A stretch of 64,000 bases of DNA from Pseudomonas sp. MAG733B (GTDB lineage: Bacteria; Pseudomonadota; Gammaproteobacteria; Pseudomonadales; Pseudomonadaceae), in assembly GCF_036884845.1 (NCBI RefSeq), contig NZ_CP145732.1, forward strand, positions 2,976,001 to 3,040,000. The letters are read 5' to 3'. Shown here one piece after another: positions 52,026 through 60,619 of the stretch; the first letter of the stretch is position 1, and the number at the start of each line of letters is the position of its first letter. A program made the position numbers and the translations under genes. Under the pieces are notes generated by a model. It did no database searches. It was not told where the DNA came from and saw only the letters and a list, made by a program, of their open reading frames with translations.

Positions 52026-52928
52026 CTATCCGTCATTCATCCCCGGCTCCGTCAGCACCTTCCTGAACGTCTCCACCAACGGCCGCAGATTGATCCGGTG
52101 CCATGCCGCCCACAGCGGTCTGGTGAGGGAAATCCACGGCACTTCCCGCAGCACCACGCCCGGCGGTGCGTTGCGGCTCAAGCCTTTCTGAATCATCGCG
52201 ATGCCCAGTCCCGAGGCCACCAGCGCCATTGCAGTGAAGGGGCCGGTGGCTTCCATGCGGATGTCCGGGGTAAACCCTGCGCGGATGCAGGCGCTGACGA
52301 AGTTTTCGCGGCTGCTGACATTCTGGTGGTGTTGCACGCCAATCCACTCCTGATCGGCGAGATCTTCCGGGGTCAGCACGGTTTTCTGCGCCAGCGGATG
52401 TTCCTCGGGCAGGGCCAATAGCATCGGGTCGTCCAACACCTGAAAACCCAACAGGTCCGGATCGTCGTCCGTCGGCGGCTCGCTGACCAGGGCGATATCC
52501 AGACTACGCTGACGCAGGCCTTCCAATTGTTCGACGGAACTTTGGTTGTACAGCGCGACATGCACATTCGGCCGGTCAACCCGCAGCACGCGCAAGGCAT
52601 TGGGCAGGACGCCCGCATGCATGGCGTTTTCGATATAGCCGATGCACAAGCCGCCTTCCTCACCACGGCCCAGGCGTTTGCCGAGGGATTCCAGGCGATT
52701 GGCGTGGGTCAGCAGCGCGCGGGTTTCGGCGAGGAAAGTCTGACCGTCGCGGGTCAGGCGAATGCGTTGCTGGCTGCGCTCGAACAGGGTCAGGCCAAGC
52801 CGTTCTTCAAGCTGGGCGATCTGCCGACTTAAAGGCGACTGGGAAATGTGCAGGCGTTCGGCGGCGCGACCGACGTGTTCTTCCTCGGCGACGGCGACGA
52901 AGTAGCGCAATTGGCGGATGTCGATCAT
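52026..52928 (-). CDS. LysR-family regulator (CatR/BenM-like)
   Basis: 300 residues from ATG 52928. Opening IDIRQLRYFVAVAEEEHVGR and HTH LHISQSPLSRQIAQLEERLG match the CatR/BenM/CbnR branch. It is divergent from the aldo/keto reductase gene at 53046 over 117 bp and probably controls the three-gene AKR - SDR - SRPBCC operon. I see no clear dyad in the gap; TTGGACGGTCCGA at 52973 is only a weak candidate. Confidence 0.93.
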   Translation of the reverse strand: MIDIRQLRYFVAVAEEEHVGRAAERLHISQSPLSRQIAQLEERLGLTLFERSQQRIRLTRDGQTFLAETRALLTHANRLESLGKRLGRGEEGGLCIGYIENAMHAGVLPNALRVLRVDRPNVHVALYNQSSVEQLEGLRQRSLDIALVSEPPTDDDPDLLGFQVLDDPMLLALPEEHPLAQKTVLTPEDLADQEWIGVQHHQNVSSRENFVSACIRAGFTPDIRMEATGPFTAMALVASGLGIAMIQKGLSRNAPPGVVLREVPWISLTRPLWAAWHRINLRPLVETFRKVLTEPGMNDG

Positions 52929-53045
52929 GTCAGACCTCTGGGGACTCAAGTGCTGCACATTATGTCTTGGACGGTCCGATCGCTGCAATCTAGCATCTGC
53001 TCAACGGTCACCCAACTGACCTCAGAAACTGACGAGGATTGAATC

Positions 53046-54062
53046 ATGAGCTTGAAAGACAAACTGCCCGGCGCGCTGGGTTTCGGTACTGCCCCACTGG
53101 GCAACATGTTCCGCGCCATTCCTGAAGAGGAAGCGCAAGCCACCGTCCATGCGGCCTGGGATGCCGGCGTGCGTTACTTCGACACCGCACCGTTCTACGG
53201 TTCGGGCCTGTCGGAAATCCGCCTCGGCACCGCATTGTCCCGCTACAACCGCGACGACTATGTGCTCAGCAGCAAGGTCGGCCGGGTGATTCTCGACGAA
53301 GTCGAAGACGCCGCTGCCCGCGATCTGGGCGAGAAGAGCGGGGTGTTCGAACACGGTCGCCCGAACAAGATCGTCAACGACTACAGCGCCGACGCAACGA
53401 TGCGTTCGATCGAAGACAGCCTCAAGCGCCTGCAAACCGATCGCCTGGACATCGTCTGGGTGCATGACATCGCCCAGGACTTCTACGGTGATCAATGGCT
53501 GGAATACTTCAACCAGGCCCGCACCGGCGCGTTCAAAGTGCTGACTCGCCTGCGTGAAGAAGGCGTGATCAAGGGCTGGGGCCTGGGTGTGAACAAGGTC
53601 GAGCCATGCGAATTGACCCTTGATCTGAGCGAAGCGCAGCCGGACGGTTTTCTTTTGGCCGGCCGCTACACTCTTCTCGACCATGACCGCGCCTTGCAAC
53701 GCTTGATGGACGCGGCGCTGGCGCAGAACGTTGAAATCGTGGTCGGCGGCCCTTACAGCTCGGGCATCCTGGCCGGTGGCGCACACTTCGAATACCAAAA
53801 GGCGAGCCCGGCGATCATCAACAAGGTCGAGCAGATCAAGCGCATTGCGGCGGCCCATGGTGTCGACATCAAAGCAGCAGCGTTGCAGTTCTCGTTGGCC
53901 AACCCGGCGGTGGCGGCAGTCATTCCAGGTGCCAGCCGTCCAGAGCGGATTGCCGAAGACGTGGCCGCGTTGTCGGCGGTAATTCCTGCAGCCTTCTGGC
54001 AGGCGCTGCGCGACGCAAAACTGGTGTCCGAACGCGCACCTTTGCCAATCATTGGAGCCTGA
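53046..54062 (+). CDS. Aldo/keto reductase (D-threo-aldose 1-dehydrogenase-like)
   Basis: 338 residues. Catalytic Asp and Tyr in YFDTAPFYGSGLSEIRLG, Lys in LSSKVGRV and His in VWVHDIAQ. The opening LGFGTAPLGNMFRAIPEEEA is that of fucose/galactose dehydrogenase-type AKRs. NAD(P)-linked oxidation of an aldose is likely. First gene of a plus-strand operon; the SDR begins 2 bp after its stop. Confidence 0.92.
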   Translation: MSLKDKLPGALGFGTAPLGNMFRAIPEEEAQATVHAAWDAGVRYFDTAPFYGSGLSEIRLGTALSRYNRDDYVLSSKVGRVILDEVEDAAARDLGEKSGVFEHGRPNKIVNDYSADATMRSIEDSLKRLQTDRLDIVWVHDIAQDFYGDQWLEYFNQARTGAFKVLTRLREEGVIKGWGLGVNKVEPCELTLDLSEAQPDGFLLAGRYTLLDHDRALQRLMDAALAQNVEIVVGGPYSSGILAGGAHFEYQKASPAIINKVEQIKRIAAAHGVDIKAAALQFSLANPAVAAVIPGASRPERIAEDVAALSAVIPAAFWQALRDAKLVSERAPLPIIGA

Positions 54063-54064
54063 AC

Positions 54065-54862
54065 ATGAAAATTGATTTGAGCGGAAAACTGGCGATTGTC
54101 AGCGGCAGCACTGCCGGCATCGGCCTGGGCATCAGCAAGGCGCTGGCCGAATCCGGCGCCACGGTGGTGGTGATCGGCCGCGAGACGTCCAAGGTTGATC
54201 AGGCGCTGGCGAGCATTCGCCAAAGCGTGCCCGATGCACAACTGCGCGGTTTGACTGCGGACCTGGGCACCGCCGAAGGCGCCGAGAAACTCTTCGCCGC
54301 CGAGCCGCGTGCGGACATCCTGGTGAACAACCTCGGGATCTTCAACGCAGTAGATTTCTTTGACACGCCCGACAGCGAATGGACGCGCTTCTATGAGATC
54401 AACGTGATCTCCGGCGTACGCCTGTCCCGGCATTACGTGCCGGACATGGTCAAGCAGGGATGGGGCCGGGTGATTTTCCTGTCCTCGGAATCCGGCATCG
54501 CGATCCCGGCTGACATGCTCAATTATGGCGTGACCAAAAGCGCCAACCTGGCGGTGTCCCATGGTCTGGCCAAACGCTTGGCGGGCACCGGGGTGACGGT
54601 CAATGCGATCCTGCCTGGCCCGACGCTGACCGACGGCGTTGAGGAAATGCTCAAGGACGCCATTGCCCAATCCGGTCGTAGTCTGCGGGAGGAGGCCGAC
54701 GCCTTTGTACGCACGGCCCGGCCGACTTCGATCATTCAGCGCGTGGCGAATGTCGAGGAAGTGGCGAATCTGGTGGCGTATATCGCTTCGCCTTTATCCT
54801 CGGCCACCACTGGCGCAGCCTTGCGGGTCGATGGCGGTGTCGTCGACAGCATGGCAATCTGA
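54065..54862 (+). CDS. SDR-family oxidoreductase
   Basis: 265 residues. IVSGSTAGIGLGISKALAES, NNLGIFN in place of NNAG, Ser in VIFLSSESGIAIP and YxxxK in MLNYGVTKSANLAV. Middle gene of the AKR - SDR - SRPBCC operon. Substrate unknown; in a sugar-oxidation setting it could act on a lactone or keto acid. Confidence 0.92.
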   Translation: MKIDLSGKLAIVSGSTAGIGLGISKALAESGATVVVIGRETSKVDQALASIRQSVPDAQLRGLTADLGTAEGAEKLFAAEPRADILVNNLGIFNAVDFFDTPDSEWTRFYEINVISGVRLSRHYVPDMVKQGWGRVIFLSSESGIAIPADMLNYGVTKSANLAVSHGLAKRLAGTGVTVNAILPGPTLTDGVEEMLKDAIAQSGRSLREEADAFVRTARPTSIIQRVANVEEVANLVAYIASPLSSATTGAALRVDGGVVDSMAI

Positions 54863-54866
54863 ACCT

Positions 54867-54890
54867 GATTGATTGATTGATTGATTGATT
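54867..54890. repeat. GATT tetranucleotide repeat, 6 copies
   Basis: Six perfect GATT units begin 5 bp after the SDR stop and end just before the GAGAGAGC ribosome site of the next gene. Slipped-strand length change would alter the gap between genes but not a reading frame. Confidence 0.95.
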
Positions 54891-54905
54891 GAGAGAGCAC
54901 ATTAC

Positions 54906-55316
54906 ATGGCATCAGCATCTGCGTTTATCGACATCCCGGCCTCGGCCGATCAGGTCTGGCAATTGATCGGCGGTTTCAACTCGCTGCCGGACTGGCTGCC
55001 GTTCATTCCCAAGAGTGAGCTCAGCGAAGGCGGGCGGGTACGCAGCCTGCAAACCGCCGACGGCGCTGCAATAGTCGAGCGCCTGCAAGCGTTCGACAAC
55101 ACCGCGAAAACCTACAGCTACTCGATTTCGCAGGCACCGTTTCCGGCCACCGATTATCTGGCGACGATCAAGGTTGAAGCGCTGGGGCAGGGTGCGCGAG
55201 TGACCTGGTCCGGTCGGTTTGAGCCGGTGGGCGTGAGCGATGAGGAAGTGGTGGCGCTGTTCACCGGGATTTATCAGGGTGGGCTTGAGGCACTGCGGGC
55301 CAATTACCCAACCTGA
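54906..55316 (+). CDS. SRPBCC-family protein (polyketide cyclase/START-like)
   Basis: 136 residues from ATG 54906. SRPBCC fold: an opening AFIDIPASADQVWQLIGGFN, LPDWLPFIPKSELSEGGRVR and a final helix. Binds a hydrophobic ligand or acts as cyclase/hydrolase. Third gene of the operon, after the GATT repeat. Ligand unknown. Confidence 0.92.
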   Translation: MASASAFIDIPASADQVWQLIGGFNSLPDWLPFIPKSELSEGGRVRSLQTADGAAIVERLQAFDNTAKTYSYSISQAPFPATDYLATIKVEALGQGARVTWSGRFEPVGVSDEEVVALFTGIYQGGLEALRANYPT

Positions 55317-55330
55317 TAGCACCACAACTC

Positions 55331-55423
55331 CCCTGTGGGAGCGGGCTTGCTCGCGAAAGCGGAGTATCAGTCAACATCATTGTTGAATGAGAGACCGTAT
55401 TCGCGAGCAAGCCCGCTCCCACA
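55331..55423. repeat. Paired REP palindrome (GGGAGCGGGCTTGCTCGCGA variant)
   Basis: CCCTGTGGGAGCGGGCTTGC and inverted partner with a short AT-rich spacer (TCAACATCATTGTTGAATGA, itself palindromic). After the SRPBCC stop. Confidence 0.9.
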
Positions 55424-55451
55424 TTGGATCTGCTGAGTTCTTGAAAATGCG

Positions 55452-56846
55452 CTAGGTCTGCGGAATCAAACTCTGCTCACAATCCAGCACCAGCTGCGCG
55501 CCACCCAACTCGCTGCTACCCACCTCAAGCGTAAACCCATGCAGGCTGACAATCGCTGCGACGATCGACAGTCCCAACCCGAAACCGCTTTTCAGATTGC
55601 CCGCCTCGGCGCGATAAAAACGCTGGAACACCGCCTCGCGCTCGGTCTCGGGAATGCCCGGGCCGGAGTCGAGGACTTCGATGCGGGTATGTCCGTTTTC
55701 ATCGACTCCACGCAAAATTACCTGGCCACCGGGCGGGGTGAATTTGATCGAGTTGCTCAACAGATTCGCCACCGCTTCGAACAACAAGGCGCGGTCGCCA
55801 TTGAGCGGCGGCAAGGATTCCGGCAGTTGCAGCTCAAACGTCAGGTCGTCGTCTTCCGCCAGCGGCAAATAAAACTCATGCAGTTCCTGTAGCAACGACA
55901 CCGGATCAAGCTGCACGAAACCGGAACGGCGCTGACGATCCTCCAGCTCGGAAATCCGCAGCAACCCACGAAACCGCGCCATCAGCGTATCAGCCTCGCC
56001 CAGCACCAGATCCAGTTGCGCCGCTTGCGCCGAGCCTTCACCGGCCTGTTGTTGCATGCGGTAAAGCTGCGCACGCAGGCGGGTCAGCGGCGTGCGCAGG
56101 TCATGGGCAATGTTGTCGCACACGCCCTTGACCTCATGCATCAGGCGCTCGATGCGTTCAAGCATCACGTTGACGATGGCGGCGAGCATGTCCAGTTCAT
56201 CGCGGCGATTGGACAGCGGCAAGCGCCGGGTAAGGTCACCGGCGACGATGGCTTCGGCACTGGCCTGAATTGCGCGGATACGCCTCAGCGGACGACGGCG
56301 CAGCAAGTGCCAACCGACGATGCCGGGCAGGATGGTCAACGTCACACCCCAGAACAGTGCGTGCAGGATGATCCGCGTAACGGCAAACAGCGAGCCGTTG
56401 TCGCGCACCAACACCAGCCAAAGTCCGTCCCGGGTCTGGGTCGCCACGGCGTCGCAGCTGTCATTTGGCAGCGTCGGATCGTCGGAGTCGGCGCAGTCGC
56501 TGAGCATGTGGATCTTGCCGTCCAGCGGCAGGCCTCGGGGGATGTGGTCCAGGGCGCCGCTCAGGTAACGGTGCTGATGATCGAACAGGCCATAGGCGTC
56601 GATGCCGCGGATGTCGAAGGTCATGCTGACGGCGAGGGCGTCCAACAGTTGTTCGCCCTGGAAGCGCGAGAACAGATGCTGGCGCTGCATCAACGAGTGC
56701 TTGGCCAGGTTGTCCAGGTACGCGGACACCTCGTAGTACATGACCCCCATCAGAATGCCGCTCCAGATCACGAACAGCGCGCTGTAGAGCGCCAGCAAAC
56801 GACTGCTGGAAGAGCGCCAGCCTTTAGACGGGTTCGGCAATGACAT
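55452..56846 (-). CDS. Two-component sensor histidine kinase
   Basis: 464 residues. Membrane segment about 17-37, periplasmic domain about 38-155, second segment about 156-180, HAMP, H-box NIAHDLRTPLTRLRAQLYR with the phospho-His, then N-box NLLSNSIKFTPPGG, G1 DSGPGIP and G2 GFGLGLSIV. The periplasmic part carries two Cys (LSDCADSDD and NDSCDA), which could form a disulfide or bind metal. Translationally linked (23-bp overlap) to the response regulator. Stimulus unknown. Confidence 0.95.
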   Translation of the reverse strand: MSLPNPSKGWRSSSSRLLALYSALFVIWSGILMGVMYYEVSAYLDNLAKHSLMQRQHLFSRFQGEQLLDALAVSMTFDIRGIDAYGLFDHQHRYLSGALDHIPRGLPLDGKIHMLSDCADSDDPTLPNDSCDAVATQTRDGLWLVLVRDNGSLFAVTRIILHALFWGVTLTILPGIVGWHLLRRRPLRRIRAIQASAEAIVAGDLTRRLPLSNRRDELDMLAAIVNVMLERIERLMHEVKGVCDNIAHDLRTPLTRLRAQLYRMQQQAGEGSAQAAQLDLVLGEADTLMARFRGLLRISELEDRQRRSGFVQLDPVSLLQELHEFYLPLAEDDDLTFELQLPESLPPLNGDRALLFEAVANLLSNSIKFTPPGGQVILRGVDENGHTRIEVLDSGPGIPETEREAVFQRFYRAEAGNLKSGFGLGLSIVAAIVSLHGFTLEVGSSELGGAQLVLDCEQSLIPQT

Positions 56847-57507
56847 AACCCGAGCCTCGCACGGTTCGAATCAATGGGGCATTGCCAGGTGGGTCGATCT
56901 TTTTGCGCAGGCGGCCGATGTGCACGTCGATCAGGTTGGTGCCGGGGTCGAAGTGATAACCCCAGACCTCTTCGAAAATCATCATCCGCGACAGGATCTG
57001 CCCGGTGTTGCGCATCAGGAATTCCAGCAGCTTGTATTCGGTGGGCAGCAGCGTGAGCAATTGACCATCGCGGCTGGCTTCGTGGCTGATCAGGTTCAAC
57101 TCCAGATCCGCCACCCGCAGCGTGGTGGCTTGCGCAGTCCCGGTGTTCTGCCGGCGCAGCAGGACTTCCACGCGCGCAGCCATTTCATCAGTGGCGAAAG
57201 GCTTGGTCAGGTAATCGTCGCCGCCAGCCCGCAGGCCGCGCACGCGTTCATCGACATCGGAGAGGGCGCTGATCATCAGGATCGGCGTGGCCACGCCCAT
57301 GGTCCGCAGCGTGGTGACGATCGCCAGGCCATCAAGCTCGGGCAGCATGCGGTCGAGGGTGATCAGGTCATAGTTGCCGCTCACCGCGCGTTCCAGGCCT
57401 TCGCGACCGTTGTCGACCCAGTCGACATCGAGTCCGTGGCTGCTCAGTTCGGCGACGATTTCCCGGGCGGTCACGGCGTCGTCTTCGATGGTCAAGATGC
57501 GGGTCAT
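56824..57507 (-). CDS. OmpR/PhoB-family response regulator
   Basis: 227 residues. Receiver domain with acidic pair IEDDAVTARE, phospho-acceptor in LITLDRMLPELDG, Lys in DDYLTKPFATDE, then a winged-helix DNA-binding domain (LLTLLPTEYKLLEFLMRNTG; FDPGTNLIDVHIGRLRKKID). Partner of the histidine kinase downstream. Targets unknown; no regulated gene is evident beyond the operon. Confidence 0.95.
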   Translation of the reverse strand: MTRILTIEDDAVTAREIVAELSSHGLDVDWVDNGREGLERAVSGNYDLITLDRMLPELDGLAIVTTLRTMGVATPILMISALSDVDERVRGLRAGGDDYLTKPFATDEMAARVEVLLRRQNTGTAQATTLRVADLELNLISHEASRDGQLLTLLPTEYKLLEFLMRNTGQILSRMMIFEEVWGYHFDPGTNLIDVHIGRLRKKIDPPGNAPLIRTVRGSGYVIAEPV

Positions 57508-57862
57508 AGGGCTGGCCTGATTAAGTGTTCACAACGTTGTGCTGCATTTTGCCAAGAAAAGAGCGCAGGCTTTCTAAATAAAAGTTCATGGTCAAAGAAA
57601 AGATCGCAGCCTTCGGCAGCTCCTGCATTTAAAACGTATTTCCCTGTGGAGCTGCCGAAGGCTGCGATCTTTTGATCTTCTGATCAGTGCATAAAACCCG
57701 TTGAGCATACCGGTTCCTTGCATATTGCATGGGCTGCGGAAGTTCAATGTTTATAACTCGCTGAGCCTTAACGATTTTTCCAAAGTGCGCGAATGGCACG
57801 GTGACTGCAACTGCTGATCCACAGAGTTGTAACACCATCTTTCTGCCTGGAGCGATACAACA
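57508..57862. repeat. Intergenic gap with a second-family REP palindrome
   Basis: A 355-bp gap. At 57597-57673 the inverted pair AAAGATCGCAGCCTTCGGCA / its complement forms a long hairpin of a REP family distinct from the GGGAGC class; the same pair recurs at 60413-60484. The remainder shows no gene or clear promoter. Confidence 0.85.
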
Positions 57863-58795
57863 ATGAATAGATCCTCTGAAGGTTTCTATCCCGCCATGGA
57901 TGAATCGAGCACGCTCTCGGGCGTGTCCTGGGGCGCGATTTTCGCCGGGGCCGCGGCTGCGGCGGCGTTGTCGCTGATCCTCGTGCTGCTCGGTTTCGGC
58001 TTGGGGTTTTCCGCGGTCTCGCCATGGGCCAATGAAGGCATGAGCGCCAAGGGCCTGGGCATATCGACGATTGTCTGGCTGGCGTTCACGCAGATCGTGG
58101 CGTCCGGGCTGGGTGGCTACATCGCCGGACGGTTGCGGGTGAAGTGGGCGTACATGCATGGCGATGAAGTCTATTTCCGTGACACGGCCCACGGTTTTCT
58201 CGCCTGGTGCGTGGCGACGCTGGTGACGGCCACGCTGGTGGCGGGTTCAGTCAGCAGCGTGGTCAGCGGCGGAGTGCAGGCCGGCGCGAGCATGGTCGGT
58301 GGCGCTGCGAGTGCCGCCACGCAAGCGGCAAGTACCGCTGCCGGCAACACCGACAGCGATCAGTACGGTTATTACATCGACAGCCTGTTTCGCGATGATC
58401 GTCCAGCTGCCGTCAGCGATGACGCCGCCCGAGGCACCGTCACCCGAATCTTCGTGCGCTCCCTGAGCAACGACGGACAACTGGCCGCCGAAGACCGCAC
58501 CTACCTGGCCCAACTGGTGGCGCAGCGGACCAACCTGACGCAAGCGGACGCGGAACGTCGTGTCGACGAAGTCTATGCCCGCACGCAAAAAGCCGTGGCC
58601 GACGCCAAACTGGCTGCGCAACAAGCGGCTGACACCGCCGCCAAAGTCGCCGCCTGGACCACGCTGTGGATGTTCGTCGCCCTGCTGGCCGGTGCGTTCT
58701 TCGCCAGCTTCGCCGCGACCTTCGGCGGTCGTCGTCGGGACGCAGTGGTGTATCTGGAAACCGACACCTACGTGACCACCCCAACGATTCGTTAA
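57863..58795 (+). CDS. Conserved membrane protein of unknown function
   Basis: 310 residues. Four likely membrane segments: about 23-48 (Ala/Leu-rich), 66-86, 112-135 and 268-290, with a polar central domain about 160-260 rich in Ala and Asp/Arg (DDAARGTVTRIFVRSLSNDG). The N-terminus is very alanine-rich (GAAAAAALSLILVLLG). Family not named with certainty. Followed after 15 bp by a 24-residue hydrophobic peptide gene, which suggests a two-part membrane unit. Confidence 0.85.
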   Translation: MNRSSEGFYPAMDESSTLSGVSWGAIFAGAAAAAALSLILVLLGFGLGFSAVSPWANEGMSAKGLGISTIVWLAFTQIVASGLGGYIAGRLRVKWAYMHGDEVYFRDTAHGFLAWCVATLVTATLVAGSVSSVVSGGVQAGASMVGGAASAATQAASTAAGNTDSDQYGYYIDSLFRDDRPAAVSDDAARGTVTRIFVRSLSNDGQLAAEDRTYLAQLVAQRTNLTQADAERRVDEVYARTQKAVADAKLAAQQAADTAAKVAAWTTLWMFVALLAGAFFASFAATFGGRRRDAVVYLETDTYVTTPTIR

Positions 58796-58810
58796 ACCAG
58801 GAGAATCATC

Positions 58811-58885
58811 ATGCGTTCATTACTGCTGTTCTTTCTCGGCGTACCGATCCCGATCATCATTCTGATCGCCTTGTTCATGCATTGA
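58811..58885 (+). CDS. 24-residue hydrophobic membrane peptide
   Basis: ATG 58811, TGA 58883-58885, with AGGAGAATCATC ahead. The product starts RSLLLFFLGVPIPIIILIAL (after Met) and is one membrane helix with a Pro-Ile-Pro kink. Close spacing (15 bp) to the upstream membrane-protein gene and a strong ribosome site support real expression. Function unknown; could be a subunit or regulator of its neighbour. Confidence 0.7.
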   Translation: MRSLLLFFLGVPIPIIILIALFMH

Positions 58886-58913
58886 TCCATCGTTGATGGT
58901 GGCTGTTACTCCG

Positions 58914-58982
58914 TCATCGCGAGCAGGCTCGCTCCCACAGGTTGATCGCGGTCAACTGTGGGAGCGAGCCTGCTCGCGATGG
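58914..58982. repeat. REP pair in tail-to-tail orientation
   Basis: ATCGCGAGCAGGCTCGCTCCC and CTGTGGGAGCGAGCCTGCTC face inward across a spacer containing TTGATCGCGGTCAA. The order of the arms is opposite to the other REPs in the window. Confidence 0.9.
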
Positions 58983-59006
58983 GTCAAATCAGACGCAGAA
59001 AATCTG

Positions 59007-59618
59007 TCAGTCAATCGGAGTGCTTAAAAAGTCCGGAAGCCCCTCGGCATAAGCAGTAAACGCAGCAATCCGGGGAAACTGCACATCCGTTACCTGATCC
59101 GGCACCACATATCGGGTAAAACTCCACGCCACAGCCACCGTGATACCCGCCTGATCAATCTCTCCGTCAGTGTTCAGCGGTTGCTTCTCCAACTCCCGTT
59201 CCAACGCCGAATACGCCGCCGCCAATTGCCCTTCAACTCGCTCAACCCACAGTTCGTACTGAATCTCCGCCGGTCGCAAGTTGCGCTCGTAATATAGCTG
59301 CACCGATTTTTCACTGGCGGCCAATGCCAGGCCAATCAGGCGCAACGAGCGCCGGCGCTGTTCGAGGTCCGCAGGCATCAAGCTGCGGTCCTGGCCGGCC
59401 AGTGCTTCCAGGTAGTCGATGATCAGCGTCGAATCCATCAACACTTCACCGTCATCCAGCACCAGCGTGGGCGCCTTGACCACCGGGTTGATCTGCTGGA
59501 AGTGTTCGAAGTGGCGAAACACCGATACCGATTCGTGCTCCAGCACGATGCCCAAGCGTTTGGCAGAAATGGCGACGCGTCTTACATAGGGCGAATCCAG
59601 CATGCCGATCAGCTTCAT
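59007..59618 (-). CDS. Glutathione S-transferase-family protein
   Basis: 203 residues. Thioredoxin-like N-terminal domain (MKLIGMLDSPYVRRVAISAK, INPVVKAPTLVLDDGEVLMD, ending STLIIDYLEALAG) and an all-helical C-terminal domain. Ser at LDSPYVRR is the likely catalytic/activating residue. Monocistronic; role in detoxification or stress. Confidence 0.92.
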   Translation of the reverse strand: MKLIGMLDSPYVRRVAISAKRLGIVLEHESVSVFRHFEHFQQINPVVKAPTLVLDDGEVLMDSTLIIDYLEALAGQDRSLMPADLEQRRRSLRLIGLALAASEKSVQLYYERNLRPAEIQYELWVERVEGQLAAAYSALERELEKQPLNTDGEIDQAGITVAVAWSFTRYVVPDQVTDVQFPRIAAFTAYAEGLPDFLSTPID

Positions 59619-59968
59619 TTAACCGCTCCTTGAGTGAGCCATTTCGGGAGGAACAACCTTAGCTGAGGTTCGCAGGCCTGCAAACGCAGCCGTTTGTCTT
59701 CTATATACCTGTGCCGAATTGAATTTCTTGCTATAAACGCACTCCGATATCCGCCTGAATGCCTGCCATAGAGCATTTTCGAGGCTTTGTCGGACAAATT
59801 CGCTGTCTTTTCAGTTGCTGAGGCCTCAAGTCGGCCTTAGACTGCCGCCCCTCGTAAATTGAGTGCCGGGTGGCGCTTGGTATAAACGGCGCCTTTCCGA
59901 TGGCCTGTCCAGGTCTGCCGGATCGCTCCCTAATTCGCCTTAATGCACGTTTTTTTATAGAGATATCA
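59619..59968. other. 350-bp intergenic gap, no gene seen
   Basis: Between the GST and DksA-like genes, which are divergent, so it must contain two promoters. I see no ribosome-site-led frame of convincing length and no palindrome of operator quality. Confidence 0.6.
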
Positions 59969-60373
59969 ATGACAAAGGACAAGTTGCTGGCCATGCCGGC
60001 GGATGACTACATGAATGCCGAGCAACATGCTTTTTTCTCCGAGCTGTTGCAGAACATGAAAGTCGAAACCCATGAGCGCATCGAACAGAACCGCATCGCC
60101 ATCGAGAGCCTGGACACCCCGGCTGACCCGGCTGACGCGGCTTCCGTTGAAGAAGAGCGCACCTGGCTGGTAAACGCGATCGATCGCGACCAGCGCATGC
60201 TGCCTCAGTTGGAACAAGCCCTAGAACGCATCAAGGAAGACAGCTTTGGCTGGTGCGACGACAGCGGCGAGGCAATCGGCCTCAAGCGCCTGCTGATCAG
60301 CCCGACCACCAAGTACTGCATCGAAGCTCAAGAGCGTCACGAGCAGATCGACAAGCACCAGCGTCAGGCCTGA
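59969..60373 (+). CDS. DksA/TraR-family protein with a two-cysteine finger (DksA2-like)
   Basis: 134 residues from ATG 59969. A long coiled-coil helix pair then the C-terminal zinc-finger region GWCDDSGEAIGLKRLL, ending CIEAQERHE. The four-Cys ligand set of DksA reduces here to C..S and C..A, the pattern of the P. aeruginosa zinc-independent paralogue DksA2, also about 134 residues (from memory). It would bind RNA polymerase's secondary channel and tune ppGpp responses without zinc. Not next to zinc-uptake genes here. Confidence 0.85.
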   Translation: MTKDKLLAMPADDYMNAEQHAFFSELLQNMKVETHERIEQNRIAIESLDTPADPADAASVEEERTWLVNAIDRDQRMLPQLEQALERIKEDSFGWCDDSGEAIGLKRLLISPTTKYCIEAQERHEQIDKHQRQA

Positions 60374-60409
60374 TTCTGCGGGGCAGTCCATCCAAGATGG
60401 GTTGCTTTT

Positions 60410-60484
60410 GAAAAGATCGCAGCCTTCGGCAGCTCCTACACGGTTCGCGTGAATCTGTAGGAGCTGCCGAAGGCTGCGATCTTT
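60410..60484. repeat. Second-family REP palindrome (GATCGCAGCCTTCGGCAGCTCC)
   Basis: Long inverted pair AAAGATCGCAGCCTTCGGCA / TGCCGAAGGCTGCGATCTTT, nearly identical to the pair at 57597-57673. Both follow a gene 3' end or lie in a promoter-bearing gap. Confidence 0.9.
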
Positions 60485-60619
60485 GCTTTTCGCCGTCTTC
60501 GATTCCTCAAACCTTCTATTGATCTACTGCAACGCCCTCGACTAAAGCCTCATAGATAATGGCTTTATAGTGGCGTTTAATGCGAAGACAACAATTAGAA
60601 GAATTTTGGGGTGACAACG

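Noticed and set aside
52973..52985. TTGGACGGTCCGA as operator of the 52026 LysR protein
   Set aside because: A short GC-rich palindrome without a second copy and without a T-N11-A pattern.
16265..60484. Repeated palindromes as a possible CRISPR array
   Set aside because: The copies are dispersed single units between genes, not spaced in tandem with unique spacers, and no cas gene is present.
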